The notes: generated by a model from the letters alone, not told the origin. A DNA stretch of 64,000 nucleotides from Archangium lipolyticum (GCF_024623785.1 NZ_JANKBZ010000003.1:1-64000); one strand, 5' to 3'; positions 1-9,195 are shown, counted from the stretch's first letter. Numbers and translations are program-made.

Positions 1-113
1 CCAAATCCTCAGGAGGTCCGCCCGGCTCAATCACCATCGGCCGTGGTCTCAAAACCCTGGCCATCATCGCCGATGACCTCCAGCGTCTCCAGGAGCTGGG
101 CCTGAAAATGTGA
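1..113 (+). pseudogene. C-terminal end of a probable IS4/Tn5-type transposase (cut by the window edge)
   Basis: An open frame enters from the left edge and stops with TGA at 111-113, giving about 36 residues. The readable end contains PPGSITIGRGLKTLAIIADD followed by LQRLQELGLKM. A Pro-Gly step, then a short 'W/I-x-G-L-x-x-L' helix near the C-terminus, is typical of the Tn5-type dimerisation region of IS4-family transposases. This is recognition by pattern from memory and the catalytic part is outside the window. It may be intact upstream. No terminal inverted repeat of an insertion sequence could be identified after the stop. Another possibility is the tail of an unrelated protein. Confidence 0.4.
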
Positions 114-123
114 CTAATGCTCA

Positions 124-144
124 GCTCCCAGAGGGAGAGGGAGC
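124..144. repeat. Short REP-like repeat fragment
   Basis: A six-base inverted repeat (GCTCCC at 124-129, GGGAGC at 139-144) encloses AGAGGGAGA. The 16 bases CTCCCAGAGGGAGAGG from 126 also occur in the right arm of the large inverted repeat at 50628-50662. It is therefore probably a degenerate or partial copy of the same dispersed element. Confidence 0.5.
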
Positions 145-160
145 ATGCGCAACACGACTA

Positions 161-181
161 TGTCCACGAACTTCGTGGACA
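161..181. terminator. Perfect 21-base palindrome downstream of the large kinase gene
   Basis: TGTCCACGAA (161-170), a single C at 171 and TTCGTGGACA (172-181) form a perfect 10-bp inverted repeat. It starts six bases past the stop codon of the minus-strand kinase gene, so it could end that transcript. No T-run follows it on either strand, so it is not a classical intrinsic terminator. A protein-binding or recombination site is an alternative. Confidence 0.45.
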
Positions 182-186
182 CTCCA

Positions 187-3100
187 CTAGCTCGAGGAGA
201 GAGGAAGCTCCAGCGTGGTCACGGCGCCCTTGCCGGGTCCCTCGCTGTCGATGGTGAGGCTGCCCTTGAGCAGCTGAGCCGCCAGGGCGCTGGAGTGCAG
301 GCCGAAGCCGTGGCCGTCCTTGCGGGTGGTGAAGCCATGGGAGAAGAGCTTCCCCTTCACCTCTGGAGCGATTCCCACCCCATCATCCACCACCTGGATG
401 CGAGCCACCGGCCCTTCCGCGCTCAGCTTCACCCACATGTTGCGCTGTCCCTCGGGCTTCGAGTCCAGCGCGTATTTGGCATTGCTGAGCAGGTTGATGA
501 GGATCTGCAGCACCTTGTGCTTGTCCACCTTCACCTTGGGGACGGGAGCGCGCTCGAGGTGGACGGACACACCGTGGCGCCGCAGGGCGGGCATCTGGAT
601 GCGCAGGGCATCGTCGACGAGGTGGGCCAGGTCGCACTCCTCCGTCATGAGCGTGGTCCTGGCGTACGTCTGCTGAACCTGGACGATGGTGCGGATGTGC
701 TCGACGTGACGGCCCATGGCATCCATGTCATCCATGAGGCGTGTCTGCTCGAGCACCAGCTCGTCAGCGAGAGCGGAGAGGTAGTCCGGCAGGTGGCCGC
801 CGCGAGCGCCCTCGGCGAGGAAGTCCGCCAGGCCCGCCCGGTTCTCCTGCAGCAGGTTCGCGGCCAGCTTCAGGCGGCCCACACGAGAGGAGCCCACGGC
901 TCTACGCATGACCTCCAGGTTGACGACGGCGCTGGTGAGCACATTGCCCACGTTGTGCAGGACGTTGGAGGCCACCTCGGCCATGCCCACCTCGCGAGCG
1001 GTATCCACCAGGCGGGCCTGCGCCTGCTTGAGCTCGCGCGTGCGCTCCTCCACCCGGTGCTCCAGCTCTTCATTGGCCCGGTGTAGCTCCGCCCTGGCGC
1101 GCTGGACGTCCTCATAGAGCCGCGCGTTCTCGATGGAGATGGCGGCCTGGGAGGCAATGTGACCCAGGAGCGCCAGGCGCGTGGGGCTGAAGGCGTCGGT
1201 GGCCAGGTTGTTCTCCAGGTAGAGCACTCCGGAGAACTGCTCCTGCCTCAACAGGGGCAGGCACAACACCGAGCGCGCTCCACTGTGAACCAGGTTCGCA
1301 TCGGACGAGAAGGGATGGGGCTTGGAGGCATCGCCGATGAGCACGTGCTCCCGTGTGCGCCGGACATAGGCGAGGAGCGTCCACGGAAGCTCGGGGGCCG
1401 CTCCCTCCGATGACGTATCGGAGATGGCGGCCACCGAAAGTGTGTCGCCGTCGGGCAGCAGCAGGGCGCCTCGCTGGGCACCCGCGTTCTCGATGGCCGC
1501 GCGCAGCAGCGTGGTGACCAGCCGATCCAGGACGATCTCACTGGAGACGGCCTGCTGGGCCTTGACGACCGTGAGCGCGTCGATGTGGGTCGAGTTCGTG
1601 CTGCTGGTGGTCAGGGCATCCTGGGTGTCCGAGGAGGAGGCGGCGGCGGAGGCGAGGTGTGGCCAGAGGGACTCCAGGTGCTGGACCTTGCCCAGGGCGC
1701 CCCATTGCCGGTACGCCGCCCGGGCTTCACGCGCGAAGGCATGCGCGACGATGGGCGCCTGCCGGGTGCGCCAGAAGTTCGCGGCGAGCTCGCTGGCCAG
1801 TCCCACGAAGTGGGTGGCTCCATTCTCCCGGGCGGAGCGGATGGCTTCCTCATAGGCGCGCGTGGCCTCCTCGGACCGTCCCGAGAGGCGGGCCAGCTCC
1901 GCGGAGACCAGCCGCTCGAGCGCGTGGAAGTTCTCGGGGCAGCTGCCTGCCCACTCCGCGAGCTGCTGCCGATGCGACTGGATGGCCTCGAGGAGCCGCT
2001 GCTGCTCCTCGGGCGAGGCCTCCTCGAAGCACGCCGCCAGGGCCAGGGCGCGGTAGAAGTGGAAGACGCAGTGGGGGAGGGTGCCCTGGATGACCCACTG
2101 GAACTCGGCCGTCTTGTCCGCGGCCTCCCGGGCCTCCGCGTAGGCACCGCACATGAATTTCGACTGGAGCCTGGCGAGCCAATAGTTGCTCTTCAGGGTC
2201 GCCTGGCGTTTGGGGAGCTGCGCCTCGAAGGTCTTCTCATCGAAGCCGTCCCCGTTCAGCGTGCCGAACGAGTGGGTGTGCCCGCGCATGTTCTGCACGT
2301 AGCGTTGATCCAGCAGGACATAGTCCTGGGGCTCCTGGATCCCCGTCTTGCTCAGGAACTCGCCGCGCACGAGCGACTCCCGGTAGACCTCCTCCAGGTG
2401 GTGCCCCATGAAGAGACGGTTGTAGACGATGTACCAGTTGCTGTAGGCGGCGCCCAGGATGTCCCCCACCTGAAGCGCGTGGTGGAAGGCATGGAGGACG
2501 AACTCCTGCGCTCGGGGCAGGGGCTGGGTCCAATAGCTGCAGAACTGCATGCAGTAGAGAACCCGCCCCCGGTGGGCGGACAGGTTGTAGCGCTCGACGA
2601 ACTCGAGGGCGAGCTTGGAGAAGGCAAGGCCTTCCCGGTACCGCTTGAAGTACGAGCTGCTGATGAAGCCGAACCAGCCATATCCCGGCGTGGCGGCATC
2701 CACGAAGCCGTGCCGGATGGAGAGGGTGACAATCCGGCTCAGGATGATGATGAACAGGTGGTGGTTGGTGGCGTACGCGGTCGGGTAGAACTCCAGGAGG
2801 GTGCTGATGGCCAGCTTCACCTCCGGGTCGGTCATGGGGGGCAGGTCGATGAGGCTCTCGATGGGACGCTCCCCCAACAAGGCCCACACCTCCTCATGGG
2901 CGGCCACCGCCTCCTCCCAGGTGGGGTTCTGCGAGAGCGGCATGCCCAGCACGGCCAGGCACTCCCGCATGCAGGTCAGACCCCGCTGGCTCTCGCCCAT
3001 GGCGAAGTGGACGTCCATCCTCAGGAGGTGGATGGCCACGGAGTCCGCACGGGCGCGGGCCCGGGGGAGGAGCTCCTCGGCCCGGCGGCGCGCCTCGGCG

Positions 3101-5508
3101 ATGTTGCCGTGCATGAATTCACAGCGCGCCTGGGTGAATTGCAGCTTGAAGGCCAGCTCGGGATCCGTCTCCCAGGGGTCTCCCGCAATGAGCGCGAAGG
3201 CCGCCGAGAAGTAGGTGATGGCCGGGCGGATCGCCATCGCGGCCTTGGCCTTGAAGCCCGCCTCGGTGTTCAGCTGCATGAGGTGGTGGCGCTCCGCGGG
3301 GTCCTCCATCAGCTCCACCCCGGCGTTGAGCTGGCTCACCACGTCGAAGAGCGACTCGCGCAGTTGCTCCTGGGAGAGGCTCTCGAGCAGCAGCCGGCCG
3401 ATGCGCAGGTGGGCCGCCTTGCGCTCGGACTCGGAGAGGAGGGAATGGGCCGCCTGCTGGATGCGGTCATGGAGGAAGCGGTACCGCGCCGGGCCGGCGC
3501 GCACCAGCATGCCTTCCTGGAGCGCGGGCTCGATACCTTGCTCCACCTCTCCTTCCGCGGACAGGCCGGCGAGGGTGCCCAACATCTGGAGGGAGAAGAC
3601 GTTGCCCACGCACGCCGCCAGTTGCAGCAGGCGCTGCGTGCCCGGGGGAAGCTGACGCAGCTTGCCCACCATGAAGTCGACGATGTTTTCCGAATAGCCC
3701 CGGGCGCGCACCCCTTCGGCGTCCCACCGCCAGCCTCCGCCGGGCTCGCGCATCAGCAGGCCATCCTGGTGGATCGCCACCAGCAACTGCAGCAGGAAGA
3801 AGGGGTTGCCCCCCGTCTTCTCGTGCACCAGCGCCGAGAGGGGGGCGACCACCTCCCGCTCCGCGCCCGGCAGCGTGTCGGCCACCAGGTGCTCCACCTG
3901 GGCCACGCTCAGCGGCTCCAGGCGGATGTCCGTCATTCGTGCTCCCGCCTTGCGCACCTCGTCCAACACGGAGATGAGCGAGTGGGAGGGACCCACCTCA
4001 TTGTCCCGGTAGGCGCCAATCCACAGCACCGGGAGGGTTTCCGGCCGCGACAGCAGCTGCGAGAGGAGATGCAGACTGGCCAGGTCCGCCCACTGCAGGT
4101 CGTCCAGGAACACCACCATGGGGTGCTCCAGGGTGGCGAACACCGAGAGGAACTGGCGGACCACCCGATGGAAGCGGTTCTGCACCTCGCCAGGGGGCAC
4201 CTCCTGGAGCGCGGGCTGCGGGCCCACCAGCACTTCCAGCTGGGGCACCAGGTCCACGAGCAGCTGACCCTGGCCCTCCCAGGCCTGGTTCACCTGCTGG
4301 CGCCACCGGGCGATCTCCTCCTCGCTCCCGGCGAGCAACTGCTGCACCAGACCCCGGAGGATCTGCGCCAGGGTGGCGTAGGGAATGTCCCGCTGGAACT
4401 GGTCGAACTTGCCGCTCAGGAAGAAGCCGCGGCGCTGGACCACGGGCTTGTGCAGCTCGTTCACCACGGAGGACTTGCCGATGCCCGAGTACCCGCTGAC
4501 GAGGAACAGCTCCGGCTTGCCCGTGCCCGCCACCCGCTCGAAGCCCTCGAGCAGGGTGGACACCTGCACCTCACGTCCGTAGAGCCGTTGCGGCAGTTGG
4601 AAGCGGTTGGGCGTGTCCTGCGTACCCAGCGTGAACGCCTCCTGCACTCCCTGGCTCAGCGCCTGGCGGCAGCGCTCCAGATCGGCCTGGAGGCCCTCGG
4701 CGCTCTGGTACCGCTCCTCGGCCACCTTCGCCAGCAGCTTGAGGACGAGGGCGGACAAGGCCGGGGGCACCTGCGCGTTCAGCTCGTGCGGCGGCCGGGG
4801 CCTCTGCGCCATATGGGCGTGGAACCACTCGAGCGCATCCTTCCCCTGGAAGGGGCGACGCCCCGTGAGCAGCTCGTAGAAGGTCACCCCCAGCGAGTAG
4901 AAGTCCGTGCGGTAGTCCACCGCCCGGTTCATCCGCCCCGTCTGCTCCGGCGACATGTAGGCCAGAGTCCCTTCCACCAGGTGTGTCGGGGCCGCGTCCA
5001 GGTGCTCCACCTTCTGGAGCGTGGCCACCCCGAAGTCGATGAGCCGTGCGTCACCCGAGGGCTCCACGATGATGTTGGAGGGCTTGATGTCCTTGTGGAT
5101 GACGTTGCGGCCGTGGACCTCGCCCAGGGTGGAGACCAGGGAGAGGGCCAGGTTCAAGAACCGGGCGGGCTCCAGGGGCTGGCCCGTGGACTCGGAGAGG
5201 GTCTGGCCCTGCACCCGCTCCAGCAACAGCAGGGGTCGCTCGCCGAGCCGTTCGTACGCATAGGGCCTGGCCACGCCCCGCACGTCCTTCAGCCGCTGCA
5301 GGATGGAGAACTCGCGCCGATATCGCTCGTTCTCCGTGCGGCCGGGCGAGGCCACCATGGGGGTCTTGATGATGACGGGCAGGCCATCCGCCTCACGCAC
5401 CGCCTGAAACAGGGCGTTCGAGCCCGTCGCACGGATGGTCCCAAGAACCCTATACCCCGGAATATCCAACATGGATGAGCACACCCGTGGGCGCGAACCG
5501 GTCCCCAT
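187..5508 (-). CDS. Trifunctional serine/threonine kinase / AAA ATPase / sensor histidine kinase
   Basis: This 1773-residue signalling fusion has an N-terminal Hanks-type kinase (about 18-275) with Lys48 in VIIK, the catalytic loop VIHKDIKPSN near 138, LIDFG and GTLAYMSPEQ. An AAA-type ATPase follows, with Walker A GYSGIGKSS near 344 and Walker B MVVFLDD then LQWAD. A long helical, TPR-like region (about 650-1290) leads to a GAF domain (about 1325-1460), a histidine phosphorylation helix with NVLHNVGNVL near 1517 and an HATPase with NLLSNAKYAL near 1674, VVDDGVGI and HGFGLHSS. This order is that of the known myxobacterial and cyanobacterial 'multi-sensor multi-kinase' family; signals and substrates are unknown. 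The family usually begins about where MLDIPGYR lies, so the start may be 5472 rather than 5508. Neither start has a clear ribosome binding site. It is transcribed alone. Confidence 0.9.
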   Translation of the reverse strand: MGTGSRPRVCSSMLDIPGYRVLGTIRATGSNALFQAVREADGLPVIIKTPMVASPGRTENERYRREFSILQRLKDVRGVARPYAYERLGERPLLLLERVQGQTLSESTGQPLEPARFLNLALSLVSTLGEVHGRNVIHKDIKPSNIIVEPSGDARLIDFGVATLQKVEHLDAAPTHLVEGTLAYMSPEQTGRMNRAVDYRTDFYSLGVTFYELLTGRRPFQGKDALEWFHAHMAQRPRPPHELNAQVPPALSALVLKLLAKVAEERYQSAEGLQADLERCRQALSQGVQEAFTLGTQDTPNRFQLPQRLYGREVQVSTLLEGFERVAGTGKPELFLVSGYSGIGKSSVVNELHKPVVQRRGFFLSGKFDQFQRDIPYATLAQILRGLVQQLLAGSEEEIARWRQQVNQAWEGQGQLLVDLVPQLEVLVGPQPALQEVPPGEVQNRFHRVVRQFLSVFATLEHPMVVFLDDLQWADLASLHLLSQLLSRPETLPVLWIGAYRDNEVGPSHSLISVLDEVRKAGARMTDIRLEPLSVAQVEHLVADTLPGAEREVVAPLSALVHEKTGGNPFFLLQLLVAIHQDGLLMREPGGGWRWDAEGVRARGYSENIVDFMVGKLRQLPPGTQRLLQLAACVGNVFSLQMLGTLAGLSAEGEVEQGIEPALQEGMLVRAGPARYRFLHDRIQQAAHSLLSESERKAAHLRIGRLLLESLSQEQLRESLFDVVSQLNAGVELMEDPAERHHLMQLNTEAGFKAKAAMAIRPAITYFSAAFALIAGDPWETDPELAFKLQFTQARCEFMHGNIAEARRRAEELLPRARARADSVAIHLLRMDVHFAMGESQRGLTCMRECLAVLGMPLSQNPTWEEAVAAHEEVWALLGERPIESLIDLPPMTDPEVKLAISTLLEFYPTAYATNHHLFIIILSRIVTLSIRHGFVDAATPGYGWFGFISSSYFKRYREGLAFSKLALEFVERYNLSAHRGRVLYCMQFCSYWTQPLPRAQEFVLHAFHHALQVGDILGAAYSNWYIVYNRLFMGHHLEEVYRESLVRGEFLSKTGIQEPQDYVLLDQRYVQNMRGHTHSFGTLNGDGFDEKTFEAQLPKRQATLKSNYWLARLQSKFMCGAYAEAREAADKTAEFQWVIQGTLPHCVFHFYRALALAACFEEASPEEQQRLLEAIQSHRQQLAEWAGSCPENFHALERLVSAELARLSGRSEEATRAYEEAIRSARENGATHFVGLASELAANFWRTRQAPIVAHAFAREARAAYRQWGALGKVQHLESLWPHLASAAASSSDTQDALTTSSTNSTHIDALTVVKAQQAVSSEIVLDRLVTTLLRAAIENAGAQRGALLLPDGDTLSVAAISDTSSEGAAPELPWTLLAYVRRTREHVLIGDASKPHPFSSDANLVHSGARSVLCLPLLRQEQFSGVLYLENNLATDAFSPTRLALLGHIASQAAISIENARLYEDVQRARAELHRANEELEHRVEERTRELKQAQARLVDTAREVGMAEVASNVLHNVGNVLTSAVVNLEVMRRAVGSSRVGRLKLAANLLQENRAGLADFLAEGARGGHLPDYLSALADELVLEQTRLMDDMDAMGRHVEHIRTIVQVQQTYARTTLMTEECDLAHLVDDALRIQMPALRRHGVSVHLERAPVPKVKVDKHKVLQILINLLSNAKYALDSKPEGQRNMWVKLSAEGPVARIQVVDDGVGIAPEVKGKLFSHGFTTRKDGHGFGLHSSALAAQLLKGSLTIDSEGPGKGAVTTLELPLSSS

Positions 5509-5706
5509 GACGTCGTCGCGCCGGTGGTCAAATTGTACGCGTTCGGCCGTGAACAGTGCACCCGCCCGGATTCATTCACGTTCGAGCGCGCCTTTGCCCA
5601 GGCCGCTCGGCTCCGAGGCGCGGCGGGGGGGTGTAGGCCCCCGTGGGCCACTGCTACTTGGGGTTCACCACGGCATGCTCCGGGTGGTGTCCGTGACTGC
5701 TCGACC

Positions 5707-6315
5707 TTACTGAGGCTTCTCCGGATCTTCCTGCATACCGGAGCCGCCGACCGCGGCGGGCGGCGGCATGTCACCCCAGCCCGCCTCGAAGAACGCCTTC
5801 CACTTCCACTGGCCATCCCGCTTCACGAGGAGCCCGGCGTTCTTGCCGGAGTACTTCTGCCCCCCCATGGTCAGCGTGAAGTCATCCTCGAGGACGACGA
5901 GCGAGTCAGACAACACGGTGATGTCGAGCTTGTGCTTCGCCTGCATGTCCGCGGGCATCTGCTCGAACATGGGCTTCACCATCTCCACGTATTTCTGCCG
6001 GTCGTACGTCTCGGTGCTCGGAATGCCCTTGCTGTTGTCGGTCGCCATGTAGATCGGGAAGTCGGCCCGGGCGATATCCGCCTCGAAGTCGCGCCGCTTC
6101 ATGATGGCATCGCCTTCCTTGACCCAGGCTTCGATCTCCTTTCGGGTCTGCGCTTCGTTGGTGGGCTTGCGGGTCCACGGACCCATCTTGGACATGTCCA
6201 TGGGCATGCCCGAACCACCCGTGGCGGGTGGGGAGTCCTTGTGCTCCTGATCCTGGGCCCAGACGGGCGAGGTGAGCACGAGCGAGACGAGACACACCGC
6301 GATTCGACGCATCAT
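5707..6315 (-). CDS. Exported SnoaL/DUF4440-like protein
   Basis: The 202-residue product starts MMRRIAVCLVSLVLTSPVWA, a clear Sec signal peptide. The mature part has a helix-rich first half (KEIEAWVKEGDAIMKRRDFE) and a strand-rich end (LVVLEDDFTLTMGGQKYSGK, then LLVKRDGQWKWKAFFEAGW). That layout fits the NTF2-like SnoaL/DUF4440 fold. The start at 6315 was chosen over an in-frame ATG 17 codons upstream because GGAAGGAGGT lies just ahead of it and the signal peptide begins there. The function is unknown; many family members are periplasmic ligand-binding or enzyme-like proteins. A Gly/Pro-rich tail ends the protein. It is transcribed alone, with its promoter side facing the AHSA1-family gene. 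Confidence 0.7.
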   Translation of the reverse strand: MMRRIAVCLVSLVLTSPVWAQDQEHKDSPPATGGSGMPMDMSKMGPWTRKPTNEAQTRKEIEAWVKEGDAIMKRRDFEADIARADFPIYMATDNSKGIPSTETYDRQKYVEMVKPMFEQMPADMQAKHKLDITVLSDSLVVLEDDFTLTMGGQKYSGKNAGLLVKRDGQWKWKAFFEAGWGDMPPPAAVGGSGMQEDPEKPQ

Positions 6316-6503
6316 GAGGCGACCTCCTTCCCGGCCGAAGTTGGTGGTGCTCCGAGGCGGAGACAAACCGGCTCACCGAGGCTGCCCCGGTCCGGAGGGC
6401 CCCCCAGGTAGCCGGGCGGGGGCTTCCGGTGACGCCGGGCGGAGATCGAGAATCGTGCGTGCCCATCCTTACGTATGGAAGGCACGACGAAAGGACGGCC
6501 GTC

Positions 6504-6983
6504 ATGCAGACAGAGACGCAGCAGACGAGCGTGACCACTCCGACCGAGCGGGAAATCCGGATCGAACGAATCTTCAACGCGAGCCGCGAGCGCGTGTGGC
6601 TGGCCATGACGGATCCGGACCTGGTCGCGCAATGGTGGGGCCGAGGTAACAAGCTGGTCATCGAGCGCCTGGAGGTTCAGCGAGGCGGCCACTGGCGCTT
6701 CGTCGAGCACGGCCCCGAGGGTGTTCATGGGTTCGAGGGCCGCTATCGCGAGGTGAAGCCGCCCGAGCGCCTCGAGAGCACGTTCGAGTGGGACGGCATG
6801 CCGGGGCACGTGTCGGTGGACAGCATCACGCTCGAGGCGCTCGACGGCGGGCGCACCCGGCTCATCAACACGTCTCTCTTCCTCACCCAGGAGGATCGGG
6901 ACGGAATGATGGGCTCGGGAATGGAGGAGGGTCTCAACCAGAGCTATGCCGCGCTCGACAGGCTGCTCGCCTCCATCTCCTAG
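6504..6983 (+). CDS. SRPBCC/AHSA1-family protein
   Basis: The 159-residue protein has the START-like AHSA1 pattern: IRIERIFNASRERVWLAMTD, DPDLVAQWWG, GGHWRFVEHGPEG, FEGRYREVKPPERLESTFEW and a C-terminal helix QSYAALDRLLAS. Family members bind hydrophobic ligands in a helix-grip cavity and are often encoded near regulators or glyoxalases. A natural ligand cannot be read from sequence. The start at 6504 (MQTETQQ) is preceded by GAAAGGAC and begins just before the conserved domain; an upstream in-frame ATG at 6429 would add 25 unconserved residues. It converges on the serine hydrolase gene with four bases between the stops. Confidence 0.8.
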   Translation: MQTETQQTSVTTPTEREIRIERIFNASRERVWLAMTDPDLVAQWWGRGNKLVIERLEVQRGGHWRFVEHGPEGVHGFEGRYREVKPPERLESTFEWDGMPGHVSVDSITLEALDGGRTRLINTSLFLTQEDRDGMMGSGMEEGLNQSYAALDRLLASIS

Positions 6984-6987
6984 AGGA

Positions 6988-8121
6988 TCAGGCCCTCGAA
7001 CCGTAGTAGATGGCATCGCGGACGGCGATGGGGAAGGTCCCGAACGCGCCTTCCGTCGCTGTATTGGTGAACGCCACGGCCGTCAGGCGGTGCTTCGGAT
7101 CGACGAACCAGGTATGGCCGTAGCCGCCGCCCCATTGCCAGGTCCCGGCCGACTGCGGGCTCCTGGCCTTCACCGGGTCGACGAGGATCCCCACGCCGAG
7201 GCCGAAGCCCCAGCCGGGCCCCCAGGACTCGGCTTCCGGGCCGACATGAACGGTGGTCAGCTGCTCGACGGAGGCCGCCGCCAACACCGGTGCACCGCCC
7301 GTCCGCAGCGTCTCCAGGAACTTCAGGATGTCACCCGCCGAGCCCACCATGCCGCCTCCTCCAGAGGGAAAGGAGCGCGGGTCGAAGACCCGGCCGGGCA
7401 CGAACGTGAGCGTGCTGGCGCGGCTGGGCAGGGTGTACGATTCGCCCATCCGCACCGGCTCGGGGTGTCCATCCGCGTAGGGCTCCGCGAGCCGGGTGGC
7501 ATCCTTGACGCCGAAGCCCGTGTCCGACATGCCAAGAGACCGGGTGACGAGGTGTTCGACCACTTCGGGCAACGGAGCGCCACCCGCACGAGCGATGACG
7601 GCTCCCAGGACATCGGTGGCAACGGAATAGCCCCAGCTCGTTCCGGGCGGGTATGACAGTGGCGCCGACGCGATCCGCCGGAGGTTCTCCTCCATGGAGA
7701 GCCCGGGCTCGTCGAGTCCGTTGGACACCCTGGCACGGTGATACGGCCCGTGCTCCGGCTCCCTGAAGGCGTAGGTCAGGCCCGCGGTATGGGTCAGGAG
7801 CTGGCGCACGGTGATGACGGGTTCGCGGCCATCCTCCAGCTTCGGACGGAAGTCCGGGAGCCACTTCGTGACCGGCTCCTCGAGCTGGAGCTGGTGCCGT
7901 TCGATGAGTGCCAGGGCGGCGACGGACACGATCGCCTTGGTGACGGAGGCCAACCGGAACAGCTCGTTCTCCCGCATGGGCCGGTCCGCCTCACGATCGG
8001 CGAAGCCGGCGGCGCGCCGGTAGACGACCTGGCCGTCCCGCGCGACGAGAACGACGGTTCCAACGATCCGCTTCTCCGCGAGTGCACGGTCGATGACCTG
8101 GTCCACGAGGACGAATGACAT
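6988..8121 (-). CDS. Beta-lactamase-family serine hydrolase (class C / EstB type)
   Basis: The 377-residue product has the class C beta-lactamase/DD-peptidase fold. The nucleophile motif Ser59-Val-Thr-Lys62 sits in LFRLASVTKAIVS, a tyrosine motif in TSWGYSVATD and a third-motif-like GYGHTWFVDPKH near the C-terminus. No signal peptide is visible, so it is probably cytoplasmic. That makes an esterase or transpeptidase-like hydrolase more likely than a true beta-lactamase. It is divergent from a LysR-type regulator, with 167 bases between them containing three inverted repeats, so the regulator probably controls it. Confidence 0.85.
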   Translation of the reverse strand: MSFVLVDQVIDRALAEKRIVGTVVLVARDGQVVYRRAAGFADREADRPMRENELFRLASVTKAIVSVAALALIERHQLQLEEPVTKWLPDFRPKLEDGREPVITVRQLLTHTAGLTYAFREPEHGPYHRARVSNGLDEPGLSMEENLRRIASAPLSYPPGTSWGYSVATDVLGAVIARAGGAPLPEVVEHLVTRSLGMSDTGFGVKDATRLAEPYADGHPEPVRMGESYTLPSRASTLTFVPGRVFDPRSFPSGGGGMVGSAGDILKFLETLRTGGAPVLAAASVEQLTTVHVGPEAESWGPGWGFGLGVGILVDPVKARSPQSAGTWQWGGGYGHTWFVDPKHRLTAVAFTNTATEGAFGTFPIAVRDAIYYGSRA

Positions 8122-8288
8122 CGGAGTTCTCCTGGTATGTAGGGCGGCCCATACGGAAATGGGTTATCGCACCCTTTGTTCACCCTCAATATGAGGGTCA
8201 ATCCCCACCGTGGCAGCCAACGATTCCAGAGAGCCCCCATACGAAAACGTATAGAATGCCCGCCGGGGCAGGGGAGGTCGAATCACCC
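8122..8288. promoter_or_regulatory. Divergent promoter region with three inverted repeats
   Basis: Three short palindromes lie between the serine hydrolase and the LysR gene. They are CCCAT (8148-8152) with ATGGG (8159-8163); ACCCTCA (8182-8188) with TGAGGGT (8192-8198) around ATA; and ATACG (8239-8243) with CGTAT (8248-8252) around AAAA. Compact dyads in a LysR divergent region are the usual operator arrangement. Which one is bound is not determined. The area is also AT-richer than the flanks, as expected for promoters. Confidence 0.55.
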
Positions 8289-9176
8289 ATGGATTGGGAT
8301 GACTTGAGGATCGTGCTCGCCGTGACCCGGCATGGCTCCCTGAGCGCGGCCGCGCGGGCCTTGGGGACGACCCAGCCGACCGTCAGCCGCCGGCTCGATG
8401 GTTTCGAGCGCCGCATCGGCGTCAAGTTGTTCGAGCGCGGAGCGAATGGGCTCTCTCCAACCCCGCTCTGCGCGGCCCTCGTCGAAGGGCTCGACCGCAT
8501 GGAGGAGGGCTCCCTGGCCGTCGAGCGTAGGATCGCCGCGCGCGATTCGGGCCTGCAGGGGGAGATCACCGTCACCAGCATCGGTTGGTTCGGGGACTAT
8601 GTGGTGGCACCGCTCCTGGCGAAGTTTGGCGGGCAGCACAAGCTGGTGACCCTCGAGCTCATCAACGAAGCGCGCCGCTTCAATCTGTCCCGCCGCGATG
8701 CGGATGTCGCCTTCCGCTTCGGGTCGTTCGAACAGGAGGACCTCGTCGAGCGCAAGGTCGCCGATGTGGCGTATGGCCTCTACGCCTCGGCCGGGTATTT
8801 GAAGAAACACGGCCCTCCGGACTTCTCGACGGGTTGCGCCGGCCATGCGGTCGTCACCCTTCAGGCAGGGCCCGACTGGGCACCGGGCCGGTGGCTGCGG
8901 GCGCTCGCGCCCGAGGCCCGGGCGATTCTGCGAACGAACAGCGTCCGATCGCAGCTCGCGGTCGTCGAAGCAGGCGAAGCGTTCGCGTCCTTGCCTCGCG
9001 CGTTGGTGGACCGCAGGCCCATGCTCCAGCGCCTCGAAACGCCTCGGCCTGGACCGGTCATGCCGGTCCGGTTGGGGGTCCACGCCGATCTCCGGGAGAC
9101 ACCCCGGATCCGTGCCTTCATCGACTTCGCCGTGCGCGAGCTGGAACTGCGTTCCGCCGAGCTGAACCCGGTCTGA
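8289..9176 (+). CDS. LysR-family transcriptional regulator
   Basis: The 295-residue protein opens with MDWDDLRIVLAVTRHGSLSA, then a winged helix-turn-helix (ARALGTTQPTVSRRLDGFER) and LysR-type linker features. The remainder (about 90-290) is a substrate-binding domain with ITVTSIGWFGDYVVAPLL and VAFRFGSFEQEDLVERKV. The arrangement resembles the short-linker subgroup that regulates a divergent neighbour. The start at 8289 is supported by GGGGAGG 13-20 bases upstream; an earlier in-frame ATG at 8115 would run back across the divergent promoter and into the neighbouring start. The probable target is the divergent serine hydrolase; the inducer is unknown. Confidence 0.88.
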   Translation: MDWDDLRIVLAVTRHGSLSAAARALGTTQPTVSRRLDGFERRIGVKLFERGANGLSPTPLCAALVEGLDRMEEGSLAVERRIAARDSGLQGEITVTSIGWFGDYVVAPLLAKFGGQHKLVTLELINEARRFNLSRRDADVAFRFGSFEQEDLVERKVADVAYGLYASAGYLKKHGPPDFSTGCAGHAVVTLQAGPDWAPGRWLRALAPEARAILRTNSVRSQLAVVEAGEAFASLPRALVDRRPMLQRLETPRPGPVMPVRLGVHADLRETPRIRAFIDFAVRELELRSAELNPV

Positions 9177-9195
9177 TTCGCCTCGCACCGCGGGC

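Noticed and set aside
1585-5478. A 1297-residue open frame antisense to the large kinase
   Set aside because: High GC and strong codon bias create long mirror frames. The protein is rich in His/Leu/Arg/Gln with no domain pattern, while the minus frame has clear kinase and ATPase motifs.
8115-8288. A LysR protein starting at 8115
   Set aside because: The added 58 residues would come from the divergent promoter region with its palindromes and overlap the hydrolase start; ATG at 8289 has a good ribosome binding site.
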